In this document: positions 54,901 to 63,188 of the stretch, piece by piece
Layout: every line of letters starts with the position of its first letter
Numbering within the stretch: the first letter of the stretch is position 1
Source of the DNA: Aphodovivens sp036306585
GTDB lineage: Bacteria; Actinomycetota; Coriobacteriia; Coriobacteriales; Eggerthellaceae
Reading direction: 5' to 3'
Assembly (NCBI GenBank): GCA_036306585.1
Contig: JAXJZF010000002.1
Location: 186,001-250,000 of the forward strand
Length of the DNA: 64,000 nucleotides
Notes under the pieces: model-generated
What the model saw: the letters and a program-made list of their open reading frames with translations, nothing else
Told to the model about the DNA's origin: nothing
The model's database searches: none
Program-made: the position numbers and the translations under genes

Positions 54901-55191
54901 GAGATCTCCGAAGAGCTGGCCGCCGAGAAGGGCATTTCCAACGGCGACAAGGTCCGCGTGTGGAACAACCGCGGTTCGGTCATCGTCGACGCGGTGGTGA
55001 CGGTTCGCATGAAGCCGCTCACGGTGGATGGGAAGAGCCAGCATCTGGTGGGCCTCACGCACCATTACGGCTGGGCGGGCTTGTTCGGCACGAGTGACAG
55101 CGTCGTGAACGACCTCACCCCCAATGTGGGCGATCCCAATTCCCAGACGCCGGAATACAAGGCATTCCTCGTCAATATCGAGAAGGCATAG
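51985..55191 (+). CDS. fdnG: Formate dehydrogenase-N, catalytic alpha subunit (selenoprotein)
   Basis: Mo/W-bis-MGD enzyme oxidising formate outside the membrane. 1068 residues when TGA 52585-52587 (codon 201) is read as Sec: the context ARV-Sec-HGPTVAGLAASFGRG is the conserved FDH active site. Residues 1-34 are a Tat signal (TRRGFFKAAGAAFATTMALE). Cys at about 51-62 (CCYCAGGCGSLC) and CPKG near 86 bind a [4Fe-4S] cluster. MGD-binding segments NIGSNSVENHPVSSKW and PRYTRTAEMADIYCPIRSGTD follow. Automated calling would split it at the TGA. Coexpressed with the two membrane subunits. Confidence 0.96.
52585..52616 (+). promoter_or_regulatory. SECIS hairpin of fdnG
   Basis: Twelve bases after the UGA, GTCGCC (52600-52605) pairs with GGCGGC (52611-52616), one G-U pair, around apical loop GGTCT. 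The GGU loop and the preceding CACGGCCC resemble the E. coli fdnG/fdhF SECIS. Confidence 0.85.
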
Positions 55192-55205
55192 GAGGTGCAG
55201 CGTAA

Positions 55206-56132
55206 ATGAGTGAGAAAGCGATTTTGTTCGACACCTCCCGATGCACGGGATGCCATGCGTGTCAGGTTGCCTGTAAATGCTGGAACAACCTGCCTTCGCC
55301 CACCGGCCTGAACGAGAACGTGTTCTCGGGCAGCCTGCAGAACCCGCCCGATCTCAACGGTCACACCCGCTTGATTATGACCTACCATGAACAGGCGGGC
55401 GGCCCAAAGGGCGTCATGTGGGCCTTCGGGCGCCGCTCCTGCCAGCATTGCACCGATGCGCCTTGTGCATCGGTGTGCCCAGCGGGATGTTTGGTCCGCA
55501 ATGAGGACACCGGCCTGGTGGAAGTGCACGCGGAAAAGTGCGTTGCATGCCAGTACTGCTCTTCTGCCTGCCCCTTTGACGTCCCGCGTTACGACGGCGT
55601 CCAGGGTAAAGTCAACAAGTGCACCGGTTGCTTCGACCGCGTGGCGCAGGGGCTTGCCCCCGCATGCGTGAGCACATGCCAACCCGGCGCACTTTCGTTT
55701 GGCGATCGCGACGAGATGCTCGCGAAAGCCGAGGAGCGGCTCGCCCGCCTGAAGGAGAACGGATTCGAGGATGCGTGCATCTATGGCGCCGAGGAGATGG
55801 GCGGCCTGCATGTGATCTCGGTTCTAAAATACGGAGTGGCGGCTCATGGCTATGTTGAGAACCCGCAGACTAGCGCCGTGACCACGCTCACCAACCTCAT
55901 GAAGCCGATTACCGGCGTCGTGTCCGGCGTGGCGGTTCTGGGCTTCATCGGCATGACGGCGCTCGCCGCAGGCTATAAGCGAAAGAAGCTGGCGTACAAC
56001 CCCGAGACGGGCGATACGCTCGACGTGGACACCGGCGAAGTTGTAAAGCACGGAGACGGTCCTGATGAGGAGACGGTCGGCGAGCATTTGAAGGAAGCCG
56101 TCGATGGATTCAAGGGAGGTCATCATGAGTAG
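55206..56132 (+). CDS. fdnH: Formate dehydrogenase-N, iron-sulfur beta subunit
   Basis: 308 residues. Four ferredoxin-type Cys groups carry electrons across from FdnG: CTGCHACQVACKCW near residue 13, CQHCTDAPCASVCP, CVACQYCSSACPFDVPR and CTGCFDRVAQGLAPACVSTCQP. One C-terminal transmembrane helix (about 240-258, VVSGVAVLGFIGMTALAAGY) anchors it. ATG 55206 is 14 bases after fdnG, with GGAGG upstream. It overlaps fdnI by 8 bases. Confidence 0.95.
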   Translation: MSEKAILFDTSRCTGCHACQVACKCWNNLPSPTGLNENVFSGSLQNPPDLNGHTRLIMTYHEQAGGPKGVMWAFGRRSCQHCTDAPCASVCPAGCLVRNEDTGLVEVHAEKCVACQYCSSACPFDVPRYDGVQGKVNKCTGCFDRVAQGLAPACVSTCQPGALSFGDRDEMLAKAEERLARLKENGFEDACIYGAEEMGGLHVISVLKYGVAAHGYVENPQTSAVTTLTNLMKPITGVVSGVAVLGFIGMTALAAGYKRKKLAYNPETGDTLDVDTGEVVKHGDGPDEETVGEHLKEAVDGFKGGHHE

Positions 56133-56886
56133 CCCGCAGGTTGCGACCCCCAAGGAGATCGCCTCCAATAAGGAATTTCTCGAGCAGCGCAAGGGCACCG
56201 AGGTGCGAATCCAGCGCAAATCGAAGCAGGCGCGCATCACCCATGGCATCACCATCAGCTGCTGTATCTGGTTGTGCCTGAGCGGTCTGTTCGTGTTCGT
56301 GCCCGCGCTTACGCAGCTTGTCGGAGACGATGTCGTGTTTGTGTTCCGCATGTCGCATCGTGTCATCGGCGTGGTGTTCGTGCTGGTGCCGTTGATCAGC
56401 GCCATCATCGCACCGAAGGGCGTGGCGCACATCTTCAAGAACCTGTTCGCAAAATGGGACTCCGATGATAAAAAGTGGATGGCGCTGTTCATGCCCTACT
56501 TGTTCATGTCGAAGCACCTGCATATGCCCGACCAGCATGAGGTGAAGAGCGGCCAGCGTTTCGCCGACGGCGTTCTGTGGCTTTTCTGCGCCGAGATGGC
56601 CGTCACTGGTGTGCTTCTGCTTCTGGGCACTACCGTTTTCGACATGCCAGGCAATGTATACGCCGTCATCTTGCTGCTGCATGACATCGGCTTCTTCTTC
56701 ATCGCCGTCTTCGGCATGGCCCACATTTTCCTGGGCGCCGGTATCTTCCCCGCATATCGCGGCACTGCCCGCATCATGTGGGGCGACGGCACCATCTCGG
56801 AGTCCGATGCGCTCTACCATTGGGGCCACTGGGCACGCGAGGAGATCGCTTCCGGGAAAAACGTCGTCGAAACGAAGAAGGATTAG
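56125..56886 (+). CDS. fdnI: Formate dehydrogenase-N, cytochrome b gamma subunit
   Basis: 253 residues with about four transmembrane helices and His residues suited to bind two b hemes (ITHGITISCCIWLCL, FRMSHRVIGVVF, LLLHDIGFFFIAVFGMAHIF). It passes electrons to the quinone pool. ATG 56125 is preceded by GGGAGG and overlaps the fdnH stop. An upstream in-frame ATG at 56104 would add 7 residues. Confidence 0.92.
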   Translation: MSSPQVATPKEIASNKEFLEQRKGTEVRIQRKSKQARITHGITISCCIWLCLSGLFVFVPALTQLVGDDVVFVFRMSHRVIGVVFVLVPLISAIIAPKGVAHIFKNLFAKWDSDDKKWMALFMPYLFMSKHLHMPDQHEVKSGQRFADGVLWLFCAEMAVTGVLLLLGTTVFDMPGNVYAVILLLHDIGFFFIAVFGMAHIFLGAGIFPAYRGTARIMWGDGTISESDALYHWGHWAREEIASGKNVVETKKD

Positions 56887-56991
56887 ACGGCATCGTAAGA
56901 CCGGCCGTTCGGTAATTTGGCATCGGGGCGGGGGAACCTGCCCCGATGCTTGCATATGAATCTTGTTCGACCCGCTATGAAAGGCTCGGGA

Positions 56992-57924
56992 ATGAACCTG
57001 AAACAGATCGACGCCGCAATCGCGGCGTATTCCGACGAAATCGATGCGAAGGATGCGGCGCGCCTGGAGTTCTTTCGCCGCATTTGGGGCGTGCAAGCCG
57101 AGATCGACCAGCAGTTTGATGCAGGGTGGAAAGCCCCGGTTACCCAGCGTGTGATCGAGCTTGCGCAGAGTCGCACCCCGCTGTTCCGGGAATCGCCCGC
57201 CGACGTCGACGCGCATCGTTTCGGAGGCGCCCTCGACCGCATCATCGACGTGCTTGCAGATTCGTCGGTGCTTCCACCTTCGGCAGCCGAAGGGTTCCAC
57301 AACGTCGATTGGCACGAGGTAGCCGAACTATCCGACCTACGCCTTGCGGGAAGCGATCCCGCGCGGTACCTGGAAAGCTTCGCCTCCACTGTGGAAGAGC
57401 GCGGCTTCGCCTCCGAAGATGCTCGTGTCGGCGCGCTTGCCGCATCGCTTGCGCTCAAGCCCTTTCTGGAAGGTCCCGCCTCGTGCGCTGCCAAGGCGCT
57501 TAAGGACGCCTCGGCCGATGGCGGGCACCCTCTTCTGTGCCCCGTATGCGGCAGCGCTCCTTCCGTGGGCAAGGTGGGAGGCACCGCCGCCAAGGGCCGA
57601 CATCGCACGTTGTGGTGCCCCCAATGCGGCACCGAATGGGCGTTCGAACGCGTTCGTTGCGCGCGCTGCGGAACCACCAACCAAGGTAGCATTCATTTTC
57701 ATAATATCGAAGGCGACGAGGCCCATCGCATCTCGTCCTGCGACGAGTGCGGCGGTTATCTGCGCGTGGTGTACGTTGAAGAGGAGAAGGTCCTTGCCCC
57801 GTTCAGCTTCGAGGTGGAAGATGTCCTGATGGCCCGCCTTGACGCCATCGCGGCGGATCCTTCCGTCGCCGGCACCGCGGGCGGCCCTGTTTCCTCGGGC
57901 GCAGCAGGCGGCGAAGAGCGCTAG
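56992..57924 (+). CDS. fdhE: Formate dehydrogenase accessory protein FdhE
   Basis: Assembly factor for respiratory formate dehydrogenase. 310 residues. Four CxxC pairs lie in a rubredoxin-like half: CPVCGS, CPQCGT, CARCGT and CDECGG; the N-terminal helical part includes LALKPFLEGPASCAAKAL. Start ATG 56992 with GAAAGG upstream; upstream in-frame starts are less likely. Nine bases separate it from fdhD. Confidence 0.9.
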   Translation: MNLKQIDAAIAAYSDEIDAKDAARLEFFRRIWGVQAEIDQQFDAGWKAPVTQRVIELAQSRTPLFRESPADVDAHRFGGALDRIIDVLADSSVLPPSAAEGFHNVDWHEVAELSDLRLAGSDPARYLESFASTVEERGFASEDARVGALAASLALKPFLEGPASCAAKALKDASADGGHPLLCPVCGSAPSVGKVGGTAAKGRHRTLWCPQCGTEWAFERVRCARCGTTNQGSIHFHNIEGDEAHRISSCDECGGYLRVVYVEEEKVLAPFSFEVEDVLMARLDAIAADPSVAGTAGGPVSSGAAGGEER

Positions 57925-57932
57925 GGGCGTGC

Positions 57933-58673
57933 ATGGCCATCGTTGAATTCGGTGCGAGTGAACGTCGGGAATCCCATGAGAGGACGGTTTCCCTATACGT
58001 CGACGGCTCGGTGTTTGCTACGCTGCAGGCAAGCCCCTACGATCTGCGCGAGCTCGCGGTAGGGGCGTTGTTTGTTGGCGGGGCCATCGACGGGGTCGAC
58101 GATATCCTTGAGATCCGCTGTTCGGTAGATGCGTGCTCGGTCAACGTGCGCCTTCGCGAGGGAATTGAGGGGACTTCGTCATCGGGTGAAATCGCTTCCC
58201 GCGGATCGTCAGGAGGGGTGCTCCCTCTGCGCGGCGCCTCTCCCGTCGACCCCGGTGAGGCGCGTTTCGACCCGGACGAACTGCTGTCCCAGATGGAGCA
58301 GCTGTGCACCGAGGCTCCTCATCGCAGGGCGGGGGAATGCGTGCATGGATGTGGCGTCGGAGCCGCAGGATCTCCCGACCTGCTGTTCCTTTGCGAGGAC
58401 ATCGGGCGCCATAACGCTATGGACAAGGCGATAGGCCGAGCGCTTCTTGGCGGCGTTTCACTGCGCGATAAGGCCTTGTTCATTACCGGTCGCATTAGCG
58501 CCGAGATGGCGCTTAAGGCATGCAGCGCCGGCTGTCCCCTGCTCGTTTCGCGCAAGTCGGCCACCGACGACGCTATCGAGCGCGCAGGTCGTCTGGGCAT
58601 CACGCTCGTCTCGCATTGCCGCGATGGCCGATTGCGCGTCCTCACTCACGCTAGTCGCATCGACGCCGGGTGA
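57933..58673 (+). CDS. fdhD: FdhD-like sulfurtransferase lacking the canonical CxxC
   Basis: FdhD supplies sulfur to the FDH molybdenum cofactor. 246 residues with the FdhD features YDLRELAVGALF, EDIGRHNAMDKAIG and FITGRISAEMALKA. At the place of the family CxxC (CGxCG) it reads IASRGSSGGVLPL, so both Cys are replaced. Instead a CVHGC pair appears in the segment normally reading GGVHAAA, just before the conserved EDIGRHN. The function may rely on the new pair or be altered. Sequence quality is unremarkable here, with no frameshift. Confidence 0.88.
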   Translation: MAIVEFGASERRESHERTVSLYVDGSVFATLQASPYDLRELAVGALFVGGAIDGVDDILEIRCSVDACSVNVRLREGIEGTSSSGEIASRGSSGGVLPLRGASPVDPGEARFDPDELLSQMEQLCTEAPHRRAGECVHGCGVGAAGSPDLLFLCEDIGRHNAMDKAIGRALLGGVSLRDKALFITGRISAEMALKACSAGCPLLVSRKSATDDAIERAGRLGITLVSHCRDGRLRVLTHASRIDAG

Positions 58674-58780
58674 TAATCTGCCGCCCGGTCTGGCTCGTCT
58701 TTGCCTTTCCTGCCGTTCCCCGCTGTGCATGCCGCTGCTCCCTCAGGCGTTTTCGATGCGTCGTTTCGCCGGACAGGGGG

Positions 58781-58809
58781 TTATCAAAGCGCGTTTTAAG
58801 CCGTATACT
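58781..58809 (+). promoter_or_regulatory. Promoter of the pyrimidine operon
   Basis: TTATCA (58781-58786), 17-base spacer, TATACT (58804-58809). Confidence 0.6.
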
Positions 58810-58831
58810 GTGGATAGTCTTTAAATGCGGT

Positions 58832-58922
58832 ACAGAGAGACCGACAAGGCGGAACCTATCAGCATCCACGGGAAAAGGGTGCGCGCGTGTGTGAGCCTTT
58901 GTCCGTCGCAGAGGCTTTTTTT
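58832..58922 (+). promoter_or_regulatory. PyrR-type attenuator leader with terminator
   Basis: CAGAGAGACCGACAAGG-like bases at 58833-58849 resemble the PyrR-binding loop (AGAGAGG...AAGG). Downstream AGCCTTTG (58894-58901) and CAGAGGCT (58909-58916) form an intrinsic terminator running into six T at 58917-58922, before pyrR. This suggests UMP-dependent termination. The spacer 58674-59003 holds no other gene. Confidence 0.65.
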
Positions 58923-59003
58923 CTGCACGGAAGCGGCTCCGCGCGAAGCGCCGCTCGGCCTGGCTGAAGGGTATCTGCACCCACGTAGCGAGAAAGGGTG
59001 TGC

Positions 59004-59606
59004 ATGGACGACGCGAGCAACATCAAATCGGTGTGCATGGACGCGCAGGAGATCGATCGATCCCTCACGCGCATTGCGCATCAGATCCTCGAAGCCAACA
59101 AAGGCGCCGACAACCTGGCGCTCGTCGGCATCGTCACGCGCGGCGATCTCCTAGCCAAACGGCTGGCGCAGCGCATCGAGTCCATCGAAGGGGTGAAAGT
59201 GCCCCTTGGAAGGTTGGATATCAGTCTGTATCGTGACGATTTCGCCACGTATTTCAGCCCCGAGGTGCGTTCCACACAGATTCCCTTCGACATCGACGGA
59301 AAAACCGTCGTCCTCGTTGACGACGTGCTGTTCACCGGGCGCACCATCCGCGCCGCGCTCGACGCGCTCATGGACATCGGACGGCCCGCCTGCGTGCAGC
59401 TTGCGGTCCTGGTGGATCGCGGTCATCGGCAGCTTCCCATCCGGGCCGATTTCGTTGGCAAGAATGTTCCTTCCTCGCTTGAGGAGAACGTACGCTTGTT
59501 CCTCGATGAAGTAGATGGTGTCTCTGCTGTGGAGATCCTTTCCCTGGCGCCTGGCGATCGCGCCGGCGCTGCGCCTATATCGTATAAGGGGGGAGAGCAG
59601 CGATGA
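59004..59606 (+). CDS. pyrR: Bifunctional pyr operon regulator/uracil phosphoribosyltransferase
   Basis: RNA-binding regulator of pyrimidine genes with residual UPRTase activity. 200 residues. IAHQILEANKGADNLALVGI, RGDLLAKRLAQRI, and the PRPP motif VVLVDDVLFTGRTIRAA near residue 95 are typical. ATG 59004 is preceded by AGAAAGGG; GTG 58998 is an alternative. Its stop overlaps pyrB by ATGA. Confidence 0.95.
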   Translation: MDDASNIKSVCMDAQEIDRSLTRIAHQILEANKGADNLALVGIVTRGDLLAKRLAQRIESIEGVKVPLGRLDISLYRDDFATYFSPEVRSTQIPFDIDGKTVVLVDDVLFTGRTIRAALDALMDIGRPACVQLAVLVDRGHRQLPIRADFVGKNVPSSLEENVRLFLDEVDGVSAVEILSLAPGDRAGAAPISYKGGEQR

Positions 59607-60547
59607 CCTTCGATCATAAGCACCTCATCGACCTTTCCGAATACTCTGCCGAAGACATTACGCTGCTGCTCGACATCGCCGAGCGGTTTCGCGAGGTCAA
59701 CGAACGCCGCATCAAGAAGGTTCCCACGCTGAAGGGCTACACCGTTGTTAATATGTTCAACGAGCCCTCCACGCGCACCCGCAGCTCCTTCGAAATCGCC
59801 GAAAAGCGGCTTTCGTGCGATACGCTGAACTTCGGCGGATCGTCCACTTCCACTGTGAAGGGCGAGAGCCTACTCGACACCGTCCGCACGCTCTGTTCGT
59901 ACAAGATCGATCTCATCGTGGTGCGCGACAAGCACGCTGGCGTCCCCTATCAGGTTGCCCAGGCTTCGGGCGTGCCCGTCATCGACGCCGGAGACGGCAA
60001 GCACCAGCATCCCACGCAGGCCCTGCTCGATCTGTACACCATGCGTAAGCAGTTCGGGTCCGTCGAGGGGCTGCATGTGGGCATTGTAGGCGACATCGGC
60101 CATTCGCGGGTGTGCGGCTCGCTCATACCCGCGCTTAAGACGATGGGCGCCGAGGTGACGGTCATCGGGCCGCCCACGCTCATGCCCGCTATGCCCGAGC
60201 TGCTGGGGGCCGATCACGTGACCTGCAGCCTCGACGAGATGCTTCCTGCCCTCGACGTGGTGTACATGCTGCGCATACAGCGCGAGCGCTTAGAGGGCGC
60301 GCCGTTTCCCAGCCTGCGCGAGTACAACTTGCTGTTCGGGCTCACACGCCAGCGTGAAAAGCTCATGAAACCCAATGCCATCGTATGCCATCCGGGCCCG
60401 CTGAACCGCGGGGTCGAGCTTGACGATTACATGGCAGACCATATCGAACGTTCCCGTGTTCTCGATCAGGTGTACGCCGGCGTCCTGGTGCGCATGGCTG
60501 CCCTGTACGTGCTGTTAGGAGGTTCCGACCATGGCATTGATGCTTAA
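59603..60547 (+). CDS. pyrB: Aspartate carbamoyltransferase catalytic subunit
   Basis: Condenses carbamoyl phosphate with aspartate. 314 residues. FNEPSTRTRSSFEIAEKRLS carries the carbamoyl-phosphate motif STRTR; GDGKHQHPTQALLDLYTM and GPLNRGVELDDYMAD are the aspartate-side motifs. No regulatory pyrI is seen. It overlaps pyrC by 17 bases. Confidence 0.97.
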   Translation: MTFDHKHLIDLSEYSAEDITLLLDIAERFREVNERRIKKVPTLKGYTVVNMFNEPSTRTRSSFEIAEKRLSCDTLNFGGSSTSTVKGESLLDTVRTLCSYKIDLIVVRDKHAGVPYQVAQASGVPVIDAGDGKHQHPTQALLDLYTMRKQFGSVEGLHVGIVGDIGHSRVCGSLIPALKTMGAEVTVIGPPTLMPAMPELLGADHVTCSLDEMLPALDVVYMLRIQRERLEGAPFPSLREYNLLFGLTRQREKLMKPNAIVCHPGPLNRGVELDDYMADHIERSRVLDQVYAGVLVRMAALYVLLGGSDHGIDA

Positions 60548-61823
60548 GAATGCCCGCGTGATCGACCCGCAAATCGGTTTGGACGAGGTTTGCGACGTGC
60601 TCATCCGCGATGGTCGAGTTGTGGAGGTCGGGCACGATCTGGAGATGCCGAAGGGGATCGAGCGCGACCTATCCGGCAAGATCCTCGTTCCCGGCTTGGT
60701 TGATATTCATGTGCATCTGCGCGACCCCGGCCAGGAGCAGAAGGAGGATATCGCCTCCGGCACGCGCGCGGCGGCGCACGGCGGCTTTACCGAAGTCGCG
60801 TGCATGCCCAACACGACGCCCGCCATCGACAACGCACAGGTGGTCGAATACGTGAAAGCCCGCGCCGCCGAGGTCGGCAAGTGCCGTGTGGCGGTGGTGG
60901 GCGCCTGCACTCAGGGTCTCAAGGGCGAGACCCTCTCCGAGATGGGGGATATGGCCGCCCATGGCGCTTGCGCCTTCACCGACGACGGTCGCGGCGTGCA
61001 AGATAGCGGCATGATGCGCCGCGTGATGGACTACGCCAAGCAGTTCGACCGTGTGGTGATGAGCCACTGCCAGGATGAGGGCCTGGTAGGCGCCGGCCAG
61101 GTGAATGAAGGTGCTGCATCCACGCGCCTGGGGCTACTGGGCTGGCCTGCCGCCGGCGAGGAGATCCAGATCGGGCGCGATATCGCGGTATGCCGCCTGA
61201 CGGGCTGCCCGCTGCATATCCAGCACCTCTCCACCGCCCGCGGGCTGGATATGGTGCGTGCGGCGAAGGCGGAAGGGCTGCCGGTCACCTGCGAGGTTAC
61301 GCCGCATCATATGTTCTTGTCTGAGGATGACATCAATTCCGACTACAACACCAACTTCAAAGTGAACCCGCCCCTGCGTACTAAGCAGGATTGCTGCGCG
61401 CTCATCCAGGGCGTCGCCGACGGCACAGTCGATGCCATCGTCACCGACCATGCCCCGCATTGCAAATTCGAGAAGGACCGCGAGTTCGAGTGCGCGCCCT
61501 TCGGCATGACGGGCATCGAGACTTCGCTGGGCTTGGTCATTACCAAATTGGTGAAGCAGGGCATCATCGATTGGAACCGCCTGGTGGAGCTCATGGCGGT
61601 TAACCCCCGGTCCATCATCCGTGCGGAGCGCGTCTCCTTCGAGCCCGGTAGCGTCGCCGATTTCACGGTGATCGACCCCTGCGTCGAGTGGACGGTGACG
61701 GAGGACGATTTTGAATCGAAAGCAGCCAACTCGGCATTTATCGGAGCTAATCTGGTCGGGCGCGCCACCGATGTGTACGTCGGCGGCTACGCCACCATGG
61801 AGGAAGGAGCCATCGTTGAGTAA
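60531..61823 (+). CDS. pyrC: Dihydroorotase
   Basis: Class I (PyrC type I) amidohydrolase, 430 residues. VDIHVHLRDPGQEQKEDI (metal His pair), VACMPNTTPAIDN, MSHCQDEGLVG and IVTDHAPHCKFEKD carry the metal ligands. The start lies within the pyrB 3' end; the last codons overlap carA by 8 bases. Confidence 0.96.
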   Translation: MALMLKNARVIDPQIGLDEVCDVLIRDGRVVEVGHDLEMPKGIERDLSGKILVPGLVDIHVHLRDPGQEQKEDIASGTRAAAHGGFTEVACMPNTTPAIDNAQVVEYVKARAAEVGKCRVAVVGACTQGLKGETLSEMGDMAAHGACAFTDDGRGVQDSGMMRRVMDYAKQFDRVVMSHCQDEGLVGAGQVNEGAASTRLGLLGWPAAGEEIQIGRDIAVCRLTGCPLHIQHLSTARGLDMVRAAKAEGLPVTCEVTPHHMFLSEDDINSDYNTNFKVNPPLRTKQDCCALIQGVADGTVDAIVTDHAPHCKFEKDREFECAPFGMTGIETSLGLVITKLVKQGIIDWNRLVELMAVNPRSIIRAERVSFEPGSVADFTVIDPCVEWTVTEDDFESKAANSAFIGANLVGRATDVYVGGYATMEEGAIVE

Positions 61824-63186
61824 CCTAAGCGACAAGCTTCTCCAGGCAACCTCGAAGCCGCAGGCCAAACCTGCGATGCTGGTCCTGGAAGACGGCGCTT
61901 CGTTTTCCGGCACTGCCTGCGCGGCGGAGGGGGAGGCGTTCGGCGAGATCTGCTTTAACACTTCGCTCGAGGGGTATCTGGAGGTGATCACCGACCCGTC
62001 CTACGCCGGGCAGATCATCACCATGACCTATCCGCAGATCGGCAACTACGGCGTCAACGAAGATGATGTGCAGCGCGCCAAGCCCGCTTGTCGCGGCTTG
62101 GTTGTGCGCGACATGTGCCAAACGCCGTCCAACTGGCGAAGCGGCGTTTCGCTTCCCGAGTTCCTCAAGCGCCATGGCATCGTCGCCATCGAAGGCGTCG
62201 ATACGCGAGCCCTCGTGCGCCACGTGCGCGATGCGGGCGCCCAGCGCGCAGTGATCTCGACGGTGGACACCGATTACGACAGCCTTCTGAAGAAGGTTCG
62301 CGAGAGCCAGTCCATTGTCGGCGTCAATCTGGCCGCCACCGTTTCCTGCGATGAAGTGCATGGCTTCGAGGCCGCCCGGCTCCCCGAAAGCCAGGCGTTC
62401 GCCATCGCGTCCCCGCAGGCGCCTGCCCATAAGGTGGTCGCCTACGATTGCGGCGCCAAGCTCTCTATCTTGCAGAATCTCGTGCGCTGCGGCTGCGAGC
62501 TTACCGTGGTTCCGTGGGATACGCCTGCCGTGGACGTGCTCGCTATGAACCCCGATGGTGTGTTCCTATCGAACGGCCCAGGCGATCCCGATGCTGTGAG
62601 CGGAACCTACTCCCAGGTGGAGAAGCTGTTGGGCGAGGTGCCTGTGTTCGGCATCTGCCTGGGACATCAGATGATCTGCAAGGCCGCCGGCGCTCAGATC
62701 GAGAAGCTGAAGTTCGGGCATCGTGGCGGTAACCACCCGGTCATGAACCTGCTTACCGGACGCGTCGAGATCACGGCGCAAAACCACGGCTTCGGCATCC
62801 TTTTCCCTAGCTTGGGCGAGCTCATCCCTGAGCTTTCCGACGGCGTGAAGGAGCATCCGTCCGACGGTGACCTGCGCTTCTGGGTGCGCCGCGGCGTTGC
62901 TCCGGTGGTGGATAATCCGCGCTTCGGGCGCATCCGCCTCACGCATGTCAACCTTAATGACGGCACCGCCGAGGGCATCGCGTTTTTGGACATCCCCGCG
63001 TTCTGCGTCCAGTACCATCCCGAGGCCTCGCCGGGACCGACCGACGCTCATTACTTGTTCACCGCGTTTTGCCGCTTGATGGACGGTCGCGATGACTACC
63101 TTGACATCGACATCGCCGCCGACCGCTTGGCCGGCTGGAAATTCGGAGCGGCAGCGGCAGACGCCGTCGCTGGTGGGGAGGAATAG
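61816..63186 (+). CDS. carA: Carbamoyl-phosphate synthase small (glutaminase) subunit
   Basis: Releases ammonia from glutamine for CarB. 456 residues, longer than the usual 360-390. Triad: FGICLGHQ (nucleophile Cys) near residue 280 and QYHPEASPGPTDAHYLF with catalytic His and Glu. A 30-40-residue insertion separates QNHGF from THVNLNDGT, and the C-terminus has an added tail. It starts at TTG 61816, with AGGAAGGAG upstream, overlapping the pyrC stop. Confidence 0.94.
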   Translation: MSNLSDKLLQATSKPQAKPAMLVLEDGASFSGTACAAEGEAFGEICFNTSLEGYLEVITDPSYAGQIITMTYPQIGNYGVNEDDVQRAKPACRGLVVRDMCQTPSNWRSGVSLPEFLKRHGIVAIEGVDTRALVRHVRDAGAQRAVISTVDTDYDSLLKKVRESQSIVGVNLAATVSCDEVHGFEAARLPESQAFAIASPQAPAHKVVAYDCGAKLSILQNLVRCGCELTVVPWDTPAVDVLAMNPDGVFLSNGPGDPDAVSGTYSQVEKLLGEVPVFGICLGHQMICKAAGAQIEKLKFGHRGGNHPVMNLLTGRVEITAQNHGFGILFPSLGELIPELSDGVKEHPSDGDLRFWVRRGVAPVVDNPRFGRIRLTHVNLNDGTAEGIAFLDIPAFCVQYHPEASPGPTDAHYLFTAFCRLMDGRDDYLDIDIAADRLAGWKFGAAAADAVAGGEE

Positions 63187-63188
63187 AA

